Origin: a virus
DNA length: 47,083 nucleotides
Strand: one strand, 5' to 3'
Virus record (IMG/VR): IMGVR_UViG_3300029954_000021
Span: 1-47,083 of that record
Shown: positions 1-7,965 of the stretch, piece after piece
Layout: the number at the start of each line of letters is the position of its first letter
Numbering within the stretch: the first letter of the stretch is position 1
Made by a program: the position numbers and the translations under genes
Notes under the pieces: generated by a model
What the model was told of the DNA's origin: nothing
What the model saw: the letters and a program-made list of their open reading frames with translations, nothing else
Database searches by the model: none

Positions 1-1
1 G

Positions 2-808
2 ACGAAGCTGCGCGCGGGCTTGCGCCCGCCGACGCCCTTTCGTCCGCTGATGGCGAGCGATGTCCCTTCCTACCGCTTTTTACAGAGGCATCGGGTCCAC
101 CATCTCTTCTTCCGAAATACCTACACGTTCGAAGCGCTGGAGATGTTGACCACGCCCCGCTCGAAGGAGCTGATCGAGTCCCTCATCTTGGCGGAAGAAC
201 CCTTAATGAGCATCTGCCTTCGCTTGCGACGGTTTGGCGTTCATGTGAATCCTAAGTCGGTGGAGTACTACGAGCACTTCTTCTTCAACACGAGCCTCGT
301 AGACCACACGGAGCTTCGCGCGCTCATATCGATTCGCGTGGAAGACATGGCGGCCGGAAGCAACCCGGATGCGGAGACCCTGGTGCGCTACAAAGCGATG
401 CAGCGGGCTTTGTACAACGACCCGCGCTACGTAGCGGTGAACGCTGTATCCCCTCAGATCGCAGCGATGCGTCTTCAGATGCGCCACGGCTTGATGCCAA
501 ATCGCATTGAACGAATGAAGCTAGCGCAGAGCGTTCAGCAAATGGCGATGACCGCGTTGTCCGACACGTTGCAGCGAGGGGGTCCGGAGTACACCACGCA
601 GGCGCGGGATCTTGCGTCGGTGGCAAAAGACTTGAGCACCATCATTCGTGAAGCGGGCGGGGAGAACACGCAGCTCAACGAAAGCTTGCAGCGAATTGCG
701 CTCAGTAACGATACGACCGAAGTGCAGAACATCCGACAGTTGCCCGGGGGGCAATATGAAGATAGTGTCACGATCACTTCCGTTGAGGTGATGAATGACA
801 AGCGCTGA
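2..808 (+). CDS. Partial gene upstream of terminase; HTH-like protein, possible small terminase subunit
   Basis: The frame is open to the left edge, so the gene probably begins outside the window. Possible internal starts are TTG at 20 and ATG at 50, neither with a clear ribosome site. The visible part has about 250 residues and is mostly helical. Residues just after the start (FEALEMLTTPRSKELIESL, then a second helical stretch ending in NPKSVEYY) look like a helix-turn-helix that could bind DNA. The C-terminal half (SVQQMAMTALSDTLQRG, later KDLSTIIREAGG) looks like coiled or bundled helices. Position just before the large terminase makes a DNA-recognition or small-terminase role possible, but no family was recognised. 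It overlaps the next gene by 14 bases, as in a shared transcript. Confidence 0.6.
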   Translation, partial: TKLRAGLRPPTPFRPLMASDVPSYRFLQRHRVHHLFFRNTYTFEALEMLTTPRSKELIESLILAEEPLMSICLRLRRFGVHVNPKSVEYYEHFFFNTSLVDHTELRALISIRVEDMAAGSNPDAETLVRYKAMQRALYNDPRYVAVNAVSPQIAAMRLQMRHGLMPNRIERMKLAQSVQQMAMTALSDTLQRGGPEYTTQARDLASVAKDLSTIIREAGGENTQLNESLQRIALSNDTTEVQNIRQLPGGQYEDSVTITSVEVMNDKR

Positions 809-1262
809 GCGTACGGTGCAGGTGTCGCAGGTAGATAAGGGCAATGCTGCTACCGCGTTTTCGGGTACGGGGGACATGCTTTTGCCCGCAGTGCTGTCCT
901 TTGTATCCACGGGCTACCGCTACTTCTTAGAGGAGCACGCCCTCGTGGAGCGTGACCTCGTGGTGCATTTCTTTACGACGGAGCAGCAACAAAAAACGTG
1001 GGATGTTAATGCGCTGGAGCAATGGTGGTTGAACACATTTGCGTGCACATTGAGCGCGGTCGCCTGTGATTACTTTCAAGCGGGGCCCCCGCGCATTATG
1101 GCCAAGTACACAAAGGAAGTAGCGAGCTGGTGGTTTAAGGCGCAGGGGTTTGACCACCTTCTGGATTTGTCCGCGTTCCTTCACGTTTTCTTCGAGCGGC
1201 TTGACGAAACACTTCACGCTGAGCTTCTTGCACCTGGCGCACTTCCACCCGGTAGGGTTTAA
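795..1262 (+). CDS. Hypothetical protein, 155 aa
   Basis: The ATG lies inside the end of the previous gene (14-base overlap), next to GTGATG, which suggests translational coupling. The protein is rich in Trp, Phe and His (for example EQWWLNTFACTLSAVACDYF) and looks globular and helical. No motif was recognised. The last 128 bases run antisense to a minus-strand gene ending at 1135, so one of the two C-termini may be non-essential or mis-called. It sits between the partial HTH-like gene and TerL, in the packaging region. Confidence 0.55.
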   Translation: MTSAERTVQVSQVDKGNAATAFSGTGDMLLPAVLSFVSTGYRYFLEEHALVERDLVVHFFTTEQQQKTWDVNALEQWWLNTFACTLSAVACDYFQAGPPRIMAKYTKEVASWWFKAQGFDHLLDLSAFLHVFFERLDETLHAELLAPGALPPGRV

Positions 1263-1527
1263 GAGCAAACTCCACGTGCTCTCTTGTGAAACGTACATGC
1301 ACGGCGCGCCAGCCAAGCCCCAAAGCAACCTGTCGGATAATGGCGCGGATGGACGTGTGTAGGTCCTTGGGCAATGAGGCAATCTGAAGCTTGGCGTGGT
1401 GCTCGCGTTTCTTGTCGTCGGTATCGAGGGACCAGCCACCAGGAAAGTGAGGGCCGCCGGAGCTCAACCAGCGCCAAACTTCCTGAAGGGCCTCTTGGGG
1501 GTCGGCTGTTTCTTCTTGAGGTTCCAT
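1135..1527 (-). CDS. Hypothetical minus-strand protein, 130 aa
   Basis: Read on the minus strand, this frame has coding-like codon use and a protein-like composition: an acidic N-terminus (MEPQEETADPQEALQEVW), a middle part with GWRAVHVRFTREHVEFAL that could be a beta hairpin, and a basic helical tail (REVFRQAARRKREG). It fills the 1263-1525 interval that has no plus-strand gene. Its ATG (bases 1527-1525) overlaps the terminase ATG (1526-1528) in one CATG, so the two genes are divergent from a shared site. No good ribosome site is visible upstream on the minus strand. It converges with the 795-1262 gene over 128 bases. Function unknown. Confidence 0.55.
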   Translation of the reverse strand: MEPQEETADPQEALQEVWRWLSSGGPHFPGGWSLDTDDKKREHHAKLQIASLPKDLHTSIRAIIRQVALGLGWRAVHVRFTREHVEFALKPYRVEVRQVQEAQREVFRQAARRKREGTRTNPEGGQTPAP

Positions 1528-3301
1528 GGGTAACGCAGCTTTAGCCTACGATGACGATGATCTGGACGACACGTGGGATGGGGAAGAACCCTGGACACCC
1601 GAAGTCTTACCCGAGGAAGAGCCCCTTGAAGTAACCGCGCTTCAAAAGGTTGCGCCCGTCTTACCCATGATGCGCCCGTCACAATTCACGGCGCGGGCGT
1701 TCGTCCTACCAAAGGATGATGGAATGGGGTCAGGTCCTTTCTCTTTCAAAGGGAGACGGCATCTTCCTCGCCTTTACGATACGCCCGCACGCCGCGTTCT
1801 TCTATGCTGCGCACGACAAGTTGAAAAGTCGACAGCGTTAGGTAACCGCGCGCTGTGTTACTCAGCGCTCGTTCCTTCCATCCGCATTCTATACGTGAGC
1901 CCCTCGGGGTCGCAGACCAAAAACTTCTCACGGGATCGTATTAAGGAGCCTATCGAGACCAGCGAGCTTTTGCGCCAATTCACGACGCGCATGCTGTCGC
2001 AAAACGTCTTCGATAAGCAGTTCATCAACCGGTCGATGATCACGATGCGCTACGCGTATCTGAATGCAGACCGCGCCCGCGGTATCCCCGCCTGGCAGCT
2101 TTACTTGGATGAGATCCAGGATATTTTGCGCAGTTGCATCCCTGTTCTTGAGCAGTGCACGTCCCACGCACCCGATCGATGGAAGAGCTTTGTGTACGCC
2201 GGTACACCGAAGAGCCTCGACAACGTAATCGAGGAATACCGGGCCAATAAAAGCACGCAGGGGGAGTGGGTTGTTCCTTGCGAAGGGTGTAACACGTGGA
2301 ACGTCCTCGGCGAGAAGAACATTGGTAAGAAGGGGCCCATTTGTAGCAAGTGCGGTAAGGCGATTGACCCGCAAGGAGAGCGCGCCCAGTGGGCCTGGAT
2401 GGTTACGCCGGATGAAGAGCGTATCCATGTTCCCTTTGAGAGCTACCGCATTTCGCAGTTGATGGTGCCTTGGAAGATTCGAAACTGGCACGAAGTTCTG
2501 CACGACTACGTTAACCATCCCCGCGCGCAGTTCATGAACGAATGCCTCGGCATTTCGTTTGAGTCGGGGACCCGGCCGCTAAATCAAGCGCAGCTTCGCG
2601 TGCAGTGCGGTACGCACTCCATGAGCGAGCTTGAATCCTTGCGGCATCGCTCCTTGGCGGAGCCTTTTTTCTTTGGCGTGGATTGGGGGTCTGGGGATAG
2701 CGCTTACACAGTTCTGACCATCGCGACGTACGTGAACGATCGCTTTCGGGTGATCTTCATGCACCGCTTCGTCGGCGAGGATGCGGACCCCGACGTTCAG
2801 GTTAAGAAGATTATCGAGATGGGGCATCACTTCAACGTGGCCACCATCGGTGCCGACCGTGGGTATGGCTTTGGTATGAACAGCCGCCTTGTACGCGCTT
2901 TTGGTAACAAACGCGTTCATCAATTTCAGCACTTGGGCAAGCTTACGAAGAAGGTGATCTTCGATCCCAAGTTGATGTACTGGAAGATGCACCGCACCGC
3001 GGTGATGAGCGATATCTTCGAGGCTATTAAAAAAGGCAAGGCGGAGTTTCCCCGATGGGATGAGTTCAAGAAGCCTTATGCCGAAGACTTCACGAGCATC
3101 TACAGTGAGTACAACGAACGCCTACGAATGATCCAATACGACCATAAGCGTGGGAGCCCTGACGATTCATTTCATTCGTTTATGTACGCGTGGCTTTCCT
3201 CTATGATCATGATCCCACGCCCGGACATCATTGCGCCGTCGCAGGAAAGCGAAGACGGTAAAGTGCTATCGCCTTACACGGGCCCCGTTTATCAGGGCTA
3301 A
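1526..3301 (+). CDS. terL: Terminase large subunit (packaging ATPase and nuclease)
   Basis: The motor protein that cuts concatemeric phage DNA and pumps it into the prohead through the portal. The 591-residue length is normal for the family. ATPase part: a variant Walker A, CCARQVEKST, at about 94-103, with Glu where classical P-loops have Gly, a variation I recall in other terminases; Walker B LYLDE at about 192-196 with the catalytic Glu; and a coupling motif YAGT at about 224-227. A Cys4 zinc ribbon (CEGC, then CSKC, about 252-276) is inserted between ATPase and nuclease. The RNase-H-like nuclease is marked by acidic residues in FGVDWGSG (D386), IGADRGYG (D444) and SPDDSFH (D546/D547). The ATG has a good site (TTGAGG) upstream. 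The stop overlaps the end of the next, minus-strand gene by four bases. Confidence 0.96.
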   Translation: MGNAALAYDDDDLDDTWDGEEPWTPEVLPEEEPLEVTALQKVAPVLPMMRPSQFTARAFVLPKDDGMGSGPFSFKGRRHLPRLYDTPARRVLLCCARQVEKSTALGNRALCYSALVPSIRILYVSPSGSQTKNFSRDRIKEPIETSELLRQFTTRMLSQNVFDKQFINRSMITMRYAYLNADRARGIPAWQLYLDEIQDILRSCIPVLEQCTSHAPDRWKSFVYAGTPKSLDNVIEEYRANKSTQGEWVVPCEGCNTWNVLGEKNIGKKGPICSKCGKAIDPQGERAQWAWMVTPDEERIHVPFESYRISQLMVPWKIRNWHEVLHDYVNHPRAQFMNECLGISFESGTRPLNQAQLRVQCGTHSMSELESLRHRSLAEPFFFGVDWGSGDSAYTVLTIATYVNDRFRVIFMHRFVGEDADPDVQVKKIIEMGHHFNVATIGADRGYGFGMNSRLVRAFGNKRVHQFQHLGKLTKKVIFDPKLMYWKMHRTAVMSDIFEAIKKGKAEFPRWDEFKKPYAEDFTSIYSEYNERLRMIQYDHKRGSPDDSFHSFMYAWLSSMIMIPRPDIIAPSQESEDGKVLSPYTGPVYQG

Positions 3302-4002
3302 TGCACATAGTGATTGAGTCGGCGTAAGACGTTGGTGTCGGTTTCAGGAAAGATTGTGGTAGCTGCGGTGCGCCCGCGCCGGCGGAGCACGTAGATGTAG
3401 GCTGCTTCGCGCAAAGAGCGTCGAGCGGCGGCAAGCTCCGCTTGTGCTTCTTTTAGCTCGAGATCCATGAACGGGACGCTGAAGCGCTGGTAGAGGCGCT
3501 CGGCCAATTCCAGGAGCTCTCGCCAGGGTTCGGGGTTGCCTGTGTACAGCTCCAGCAAATCGAAGAGCTCTTCATGAATGCCGAACAAGAGGGTGCACCA
3601 ATCCGCCACTTCCAGGACTTCTGTGGGTACGTCGGCGAGCGCATCATGAACGCGGCCCGCGAGGTCGAGGATGCTTTCTCGGTCGTACGGAAGCGTGGGC
3701 GCGTTCAATCCGTGAAGGCGTTCGAGTCGGATAAGCCGGCGCTCCAAGCGGTCTTCGCGAGCATGCTCTAATAAGCGCCGCGTCTCACTGGGCGCATTGA
3801 CCACCCCGGTTTGGCGCAGAGCCGCCAGCATCTGCACTTCATCTCTCTCCAGGTAGACCGTAACTTCGATCGGGTTGTTGCAGCGACGCAGCTCTCCTGT
3901 ACGCACGAATCGCCGCGCTTGCCGGTAACTTATATGAAGAATCTCTGCGGCTTGCGCGAGCGTTACCCAGTTTGGATTTCTTCCCATGCGTTCTTGGGAC
4001 AT
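3298..4002 (-). CDS. Excisionase/MerR-type HTH DNA-binding protein
   Basis: A 234-residue protein on the minus strand inside the structural cluster. Residues about 12-40 (VTLAQAAEILHISYRQARRF, then VRTGELRR) are a clear helix-turn-helix of the excisionase/MerR/HTH_17 type, which reads a DNA site and often a following wing. The rest is long and helical: Leu/Glu/Arg-rich stretches (RLERRLIRLERLHGL, ELFDLLELYTG, LKEAQAELAAARRSLREA) that look like dimer or coiled-coil segments. The start has a good site, AGAGGGTAC, just before the ATG. It converges tail-to-tail with TerL (four-base overlap) and diverges from the next plus gene. A transcription regulator is likely; its target is unknown. Confidence 0.8.
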   Translation of the reverse strand: MSQERMGRNPNWVTLAQAAEILHISYRQARRFVRTGELRRCNNPIEVTVYLERDEVQMLAALRQTGVVNAPSETRRLLEHAREDRLERRLIRLERLHGLNAPTLPYDRESILDLAGRVHDALADVPTEVLEVADWCTLLFGIHEELFDLLELYTGNPEPWRELLELAERLYQRFSVPFMDLELKEAQAELAAARRSLREAAYIYVLRRRGRTAATTIFPETDTNVLRRLNHYVH

Positions 4003-4021
4003 GTACCCTCTAGTAGCACCT

Positions 4022-4993
4022 ATGAGCCAGTACGATCTACCGCCGCAAACCCTGTTGCAACAATCCTCGGCGCGGCCTGTCAGCGGGGAAGAACTGGAGA
4101 CATACGGAAAGCATGCGGCCGATGCTTACGGGCGGGGAGATTACGAAACCCTCAGCGAGGCCATTGTGGACACGGTGAAGACCGCGGGTCTTTCTCCTGC
4201 GCAGGTTCAACGCGTGGTGGAGTTTACGAACACCGCGGCTTTTTTGACGGAGTTCAATAAGGAGGGCGCCGCAAGTAAGTACGTTGTATTCAACGGAGGG
4301 CCGGCGCGCTTCAACGAGGTTATTCAAGACTTGAACGATGGGGGTGGGGGCACGGTGTTCGATCGGGGAATACTCGATTACTCACACACCCCCGACGTGA
4401 AGACGGCGTCGCGGAAGCAACAGGCGTTGGAGAAGACGGCGGCGGCAGAAGCCGACGATGTCTTGGCGCGCGCTTTCCGTGTTGAATGCGCTGCGTCCCC
4501 TTTGCCTTACGCAAACCCCCTCGCGGATGTTCATGATCTTTGCGAGAAGCTGGCCGCGGCACGGGACGGGCACACCGCGCAAATAAATGAGCTCGAGCTT
4601 GATCTGAGCGCAGTGTCCGAAGAGATGTACCAGCACGTAAAACAGGCAGCCCTCGAGGGTGTTTCCCTTGGCTCGGTAGTGCAGGCGTGGGACTTGGCAT
4701 TGCAACCTGACCCAGTCCTGGTCAAGGCGGCCTTTGCGCTGATGGGACCTCGACTTCAAGCCGACGTGTTCGGTTCGTGGAATGCACTGGGTGCCTCCTT
4801 TGAGAAAACCGCAGCGGTGGGGGCAATGGTTAACGCGGAACACCCTATTGTGGTGGCCTTCGATGCCTACTGCGACCTCGTTACCAAGCTCGCGCACCTG
4901 CGCGCGGCGCAGGGCGACATGCTGGCGGGCATCGATCAGCTTCAGGCGTTCGAACGTTCCGTAGCGCGTAACTACAGTGAGGTGGTGGCGTGA
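4022..4993 (+). CDS. Virion/head structural protein candidate with KTAS/KTAA motifs
   Basis: About 323 residues from the ATG at 4022. In-frame ATGs at 4001 and 3986 are alternatives; none has a strong ribosome site, and 4001 would share a CATG with the divergent minus-strand gene. The protein is Ala-rich and helical. It carries VKTASRKQQ at bases 4400-4411, EKTAA at 4433-4444 and EKTAA at 4805-4816, plus a VKTAG near 4177. The same motif recurs in the protease and other head proteins downstream, which is why a virion or head role is inferred. It is coupled to the next gene by a GTGA overlap. No known domain was recognised; it does not look like a portal protein. Confidence 0.7.
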   Translation: MSQYDLPPQTLLQQSSARPVSGEELETYGKHAADAYGRGDYETLSEAIVDTVKTAGLSPAQVQRVVEFTNTAAFLTEFNKEGAASKYVVFNGGPARFNEVIQDLNDGGGGTVFDRGILDYSHTPDVKTASRKQQALEKTAAAEADDVLARAFRVECAASPLPYANPLADVHDLCEKLAAARDGHTAQINELELDLSAVSEEMYQHVKQAALEGVSLGSVVQAWDLALQPDPVLVKAAFALMGPRLQADVFGSWNALGASFEKTAAVGAMVNAEHPIVVAFDAYCDLVTKLAHLRAAQGDMLAGIDQLQAFERSVARNYSEVVA

Positions 4994-5496
4994 ACCCGTT
5001 GGATCTGTACTTGCTGAGCAAACACGCTGATGCGCCACAAGCAGGGGGTTGGGGGCCAACGCTGCGCAATGCTGCCATTCAAACCGGCGTGGGGTTGGCG
5101 GTAGCGGGTGCTCCCCTGGCCGCCAGTCATGTGTACAACGCGGTAACCAAGCGCCATCACTTCAACAAAATGATGGAGCACAACGAAGACTTGCAGGCGT
5201 ACCACGCGCAAGACCCGGCGCGCTTCAATCAGCTCTTCACGTCATTGCACGGCATGAACCCCGAGTTCGCCGCCGACCCTATTGTGGCGGGTTCTTACAT
5301 GCGCCAGATGGCCGCCCACCCCGCAGGCGCGGGCAAAGCCTTGGTTGAAGCACGCGGTGCAGCCAAAGCGTTGCCCACGCATCCTTTGTCTGACGTGATG
5401 AAGGGGATGGCGCCCACGATGGGTAAGGCCATTGCAGAGGGTACGGCGCCCAAGGCGCGGGCGGCACAAGTTCCTCCTGATGTAGCCACGGGCTGA
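4990..5496 (+). CDS. Putative virion structural protein, 168 aa
   Basis: GTG start overlapping the previous stop (GTGA), so translation is probably coupled. The N-terminus MNPLDLYLLSKHAD is followed by a small Gly/Ala hydrophobic segment (AIQTGVGLAVAGAPLAASHV, about residues 30-49). A charged, helical part follows, with the pattern ARFNQLFTSLHGMNPEFAADP and then VAGSYMRQMAAHPAGAG. I recall this block from other phage head-gene clusters, but it has no function attached. Its place between the KTAS protein and the maturation protease supports a head role. Confidence 0.65.
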   Translation: MNPLDLYLLSKHADAPQAGGWGPTLRNAAIQTGVGLAVAGAPLAASHVYNAVTKRHHFNKMMEHNEDLQAYHAQDPARFNQLFTSLHGMNPEFAADPIVAGSYMRQMAAHPAGAGKALVEARGAAKALPTHPLSDVMKGMAPTMGKAIAEGTAPKARAAQVPPDVATG

Positions 5497-5505
5497 GCAC
5501 GGCGC

Positions 5506-7098
5506 GTGATTAAAGTCAGTACCTTCCTTCATCAGAACGCGTTCGGCTACACCGCCATACCGCTTTTCGGTGCGGCGGATCGGGAGTTCGAAAAGAACGC
5601 CAGCGCGCACTTGTTGACGCCTGTGGCGCAGTACATTGCGTCTTTGCGCCCGATGAACAGCGCTCAATATGTTTTGGTGAACGCCCTAGGCGCGGGGGAG
5701 TACTTCGGTTCGAATATAAATGGCGATAACTTTCCCGAAGCAGGATTGATCCATTGTCCCGCGGGATGGACGGGTACGCCTGGCGTCGATCGCGCCTTAG
5801 CCGCGGATTGGCCTTACGGCTTTCCGACGTTCTACAACGCGTACCCCTTCGCGCATCACAAGAATAAGGACGCCAGCCGCGCGTATGGGGTTGTGGAGCT
5901 CGCCGCGTGGAACGACCACATGAAGCGGGTCGAATTGGTGGTGCGCGTCGATTACGACAAGTGCCTTCAGTACGGCGGTGTTCCTGTTTGGGACAAGCTG
6001 AAAGCAGGTCAGTACGCCGACGTCTCCATGGGAAGCCGCGTCCCTTTTGATACCAGTTCCATCACGTTGGATTGGAACGCGTACAACGACGCTAAGGCAA
6101 CGTACGACCCGAAGAAGCACCGTTCCCCCGGCCAAGCTGTCCTCGAGGTGCATAAGAAGACGCCCATTAAAGGGCTAAGCATCACGCGTGACGATTACGA
6201 CGAGTACTGCCTCAAGTACATGAACCGTATTCTGCCCGATGGGCGGAAGGTGTTCGTCTGGAATGACTACCCGCGGTTCTTCGACATCAGCTTCGTCTTT
6301 ATTGGTGCCGACCGTACCGCGAAGGTCATGGTGTACATCGCCCGGGAGGGGTCCTTTCCCGAAGCGATGCAAACCAAGACCGCCTCTGTCGCCGAAGGGT
6401 TCTCTGGGTTTCTTGAGAAGACGGCCAGCGTTAAGGGAGCGGGGCTTAAGCGGGCGGAAATCGATAAAGAGGTTACCCCCATTCCCGATGCGGCCAAGGC
6501 CATCCCTCTTCTGACGAAGAACGAACCGCCCCTTCCCCACGACTTGTTGAACGCCTTGTCTGCGGTACCCACAGCGAGCGCACTGAGTACAACCAGCGGC
6601 CTTGGGATGGTTCTGCGCCCTCAAGAATTTCAGCGCATGGTTCTTGTGCGTGCCGGCCAGGGTTCTCTGGCGGACAGCTTGGATAGGCAGAACAAGGTAT
6701 TTCCTTCTGGAGAACCTCCTTCATCGTGTGGTTTATCTCCGGAGTTGTTTCTTCCGGCGCTGGCGCGCTTACTTCTTCCCTTGTTCGATCAGCGCACCGC
6801 ACTCGCTCCCGCTGTTGAGCGCCGCGTTGTTATTCTTAGCTCAGGTTCTGCGGATCCCGTGAGCGCACCTACTTCCGATACCTCGGAGCTTCTTCGTAAG
6901 ATTGGTGCGGCCTACAATGGGTATCGTGAACAACTTCTGGAGATAGCCCCCTACAGCCAAAGCTTGATCCAGAAAGTAGCGACAGCTAGAAACCACGACC
7001 TAACAAAGCTTGCTGAGTGTTCCCCAGAAGATGTGTTTACCCCCCTATCATTCTGTTACTTACGCGACGCGTATTTGCATACTTGCCGCGCAGGATGA
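5506..7098 (+). CDS. Head maturation protease (assemblin-like) with long C-terminal tail
   Basis: A 530-residue protein with a GTG start. The N-terminal ~275 residues look like a serine protease of the herpesvirus assemblin/HK97 prohead fold: a conserved core around GAGEYFGSNINGDNFPE, a candidate catalytic His in YPFAHHKNKD (H117 or H118), a strand with MKRVELVVRVD, and a candidate nucleophile in DVSMGSR (S174). These proteases cut scaffold and capsid proteins during head maturation. Beyond the domain lie two copies of the KTAS motif (bases 6376-6387 and 6418-6429, the second in SGFLEKTASVKG), then about 220 residues ending in a Leu-rich helical region (LLPLFDQRTALAPAVERRVV). The tail may be a scaffold-like or self-cleaved part. 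Position two genes after TerL and upstream of the capsid gene fits this role. Confidence 0.75.
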   Translation: MIKVSTFLHQNAFGYTAIPLFGAADREFEKNASAHLLTPVAQYIASLRPMNSAQYVLVNALGAGEYFGSNINGDNFPEAGLIHCPAGWTGTPGVDRALAADWPYGFPTFYNAYPFAHHKNKDASRAYGVVELAAWNDHMKRVELVVRVDYDKCLQYGGVPVWDKLKAGQYADVSMGSRVPFDTSSITLDWNAYNDAKATYDPKKHRSPGQAVLEVHKKTPIKGLSITRDDYDEYCLKYMNRILPDGRKVFVWNDYPRFFDISFVFIGADRTAKVMVYIAREGSFPEAMQTKTASVAEGFSGFLEKTASVKGAGLKRAEIDKEVTPIPDAAKAIPLLTKNEPPLPHDLLNALSAVPTASALSTTSGLGMVLRPQEFQRMVLVRAGQGSLADSLDRQNKVFPSGEPPSSCGLSPELFLPALARLLLPLFDQRTALAPAVERRVVILSSGSADPVSAPTSDTSELLRKIGAAYNGYREQLLEIAPYSQSLIQKVATARNHDLTKLAECSPEDVFTPLSFCYLRDAYLHTCRAG

Positions 7099-7193
7099 TA
7101 CAACTTTCCTATTAGGCACACGCCAGCGTGGAGAGGGGTAGCGCCCTTCGAGGAACACGTGAACACGTCCCACTACTTCGGAGAAACGCATCC

Positions 7194-7958
7194 ATGATGA
7201 ACGCCACGCTCGCGGCCATGTACAATACGGCAGGGTACGGAGCGCAAACCCGTGAACAGGAGAAGGTTGCACACCTTGAGCTGTTCGCCAAAACGGCCGC
7301 GGCCAATGGGATTGACCTGACGGCGCTTTCTCAAGGTGATCGGGTCGCGCTCTACAACGAGTTCACCCAGAAGCTGGCTGAAGAGGGGGGCGAGTTCCCC
7401 CCGAAGGGTGAAGAGCACGAGGAAGAGTCCGAAGAGGAAGAGTCCGAAGAGGAAAAGAAGAAGCGCGAAGAGAAGGACAAGGAAGAGGGCTCCGAGGAAG
7501 AGAAGAAGGAAGCCCAGGCGCAGTTCGCAGCCATGCGTCAGTGGCAAGAGAAGAACGCCGAGGTCGATTTCCTTGGCCGCCGTATGGCGCACGCATTCGA
7601 AGACGAGCGCCGGCAGATTCAAGCTGCGAAGACGGCGTCGGCCAAGCCGGGAGCGGCGCAACCGGCAGTGCCGGCCGTTGCTCCCATGCCGAAGACGGCG
7701 TCGGTTAAGCAGCCCGCGACGCCGTTTGATACCCAGGCCGCGCGTCTTGCGGTGAAGCTGGCTTCCGACGCCAAGCTCAATACGAACTCGGTCATCGACA
7801 AGCTGAACGCGTTGCTGACCCTCGGGGTACCCCCGTTGGACAAGACGGCATCGGTCGCTTCAGCGAGTGATTACACCCACACCCTTAACGTGCGGGCCCT
7901 CGAGCTGTTGGAAGCGTCGGGGTACCCGGTCAACTGGAACGCGGTCTTCGGGCAGTAA
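7194..7958 (+). CDS. Acidic scaffold-like head protein with three KTAS motifs
   Basis: About 254 residues from ATG 7194 (ATG 7197 is equivalent), with GGAGA ten bases upstream. An upstream in-frame GTG at 7128 lacks such a site. Residues about 72-115 are an extreme Glu/Lys run written in a purine-only tract. A helical part follows (MRQWQEKNAEVDFLGRRMAH). Three KTAS motifs lie at bases 7629-7640, 7692-7703 and 7842-7853, with a KTAA at 7290. High charge, coiled-coil character and position between protease and capsid gene suggest a scaffolding or inner-core protein that could be a substrate of the protease. This is inference; no family was recognised. Confidence 0.7.
   Translation: MMNATLAAMYNTAGYGAQTREQEKVAHLELFAKTAAANGIDLTALSQGDRVALYNEFTQKLAEEGGEFPPKGEEHEEESEEEESEEEKKKREEKDKEEGSEEEKKEAQAQFAAMRQWQEKNAEVDFLGRRMAHAFEDERRQIQAAKTASAKPGAAQPAVPAVAPMPKTASVKQPATPFDTQAARLAVKLASDAKLNTNSVIDKLNALLTLGVPPLDKTASVASASDYTHTLNVRALELLEASGYPVNWNAVFGQ
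7419..7454 (+). repeat. Tandem 15-bp purine-rich repeat inside the acidic gene
   Basis: Two exact copies of a 15-base unit (GAGGAAGAGTCCGAA, 7419-7433 and 7434-7448) followed by a partial third copy. It encodes the EEES repeat and lies in a roughly 110-base stretch that is almost purely purine. A G6/C6 inverted repeat (about 7385-7402) lies just upstream. The repeat probably expanded by slippage. Confidence 0.8.
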
Positions 7959-7965
7959 ACACGCC

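Noticed and set aside
7385-7402. A G6/C6 inverted repeat in the acidic gene as a possible regulator.
   Set aside because: Only six G-C pairs inside a coding region, explained by Gly and Pro codons.
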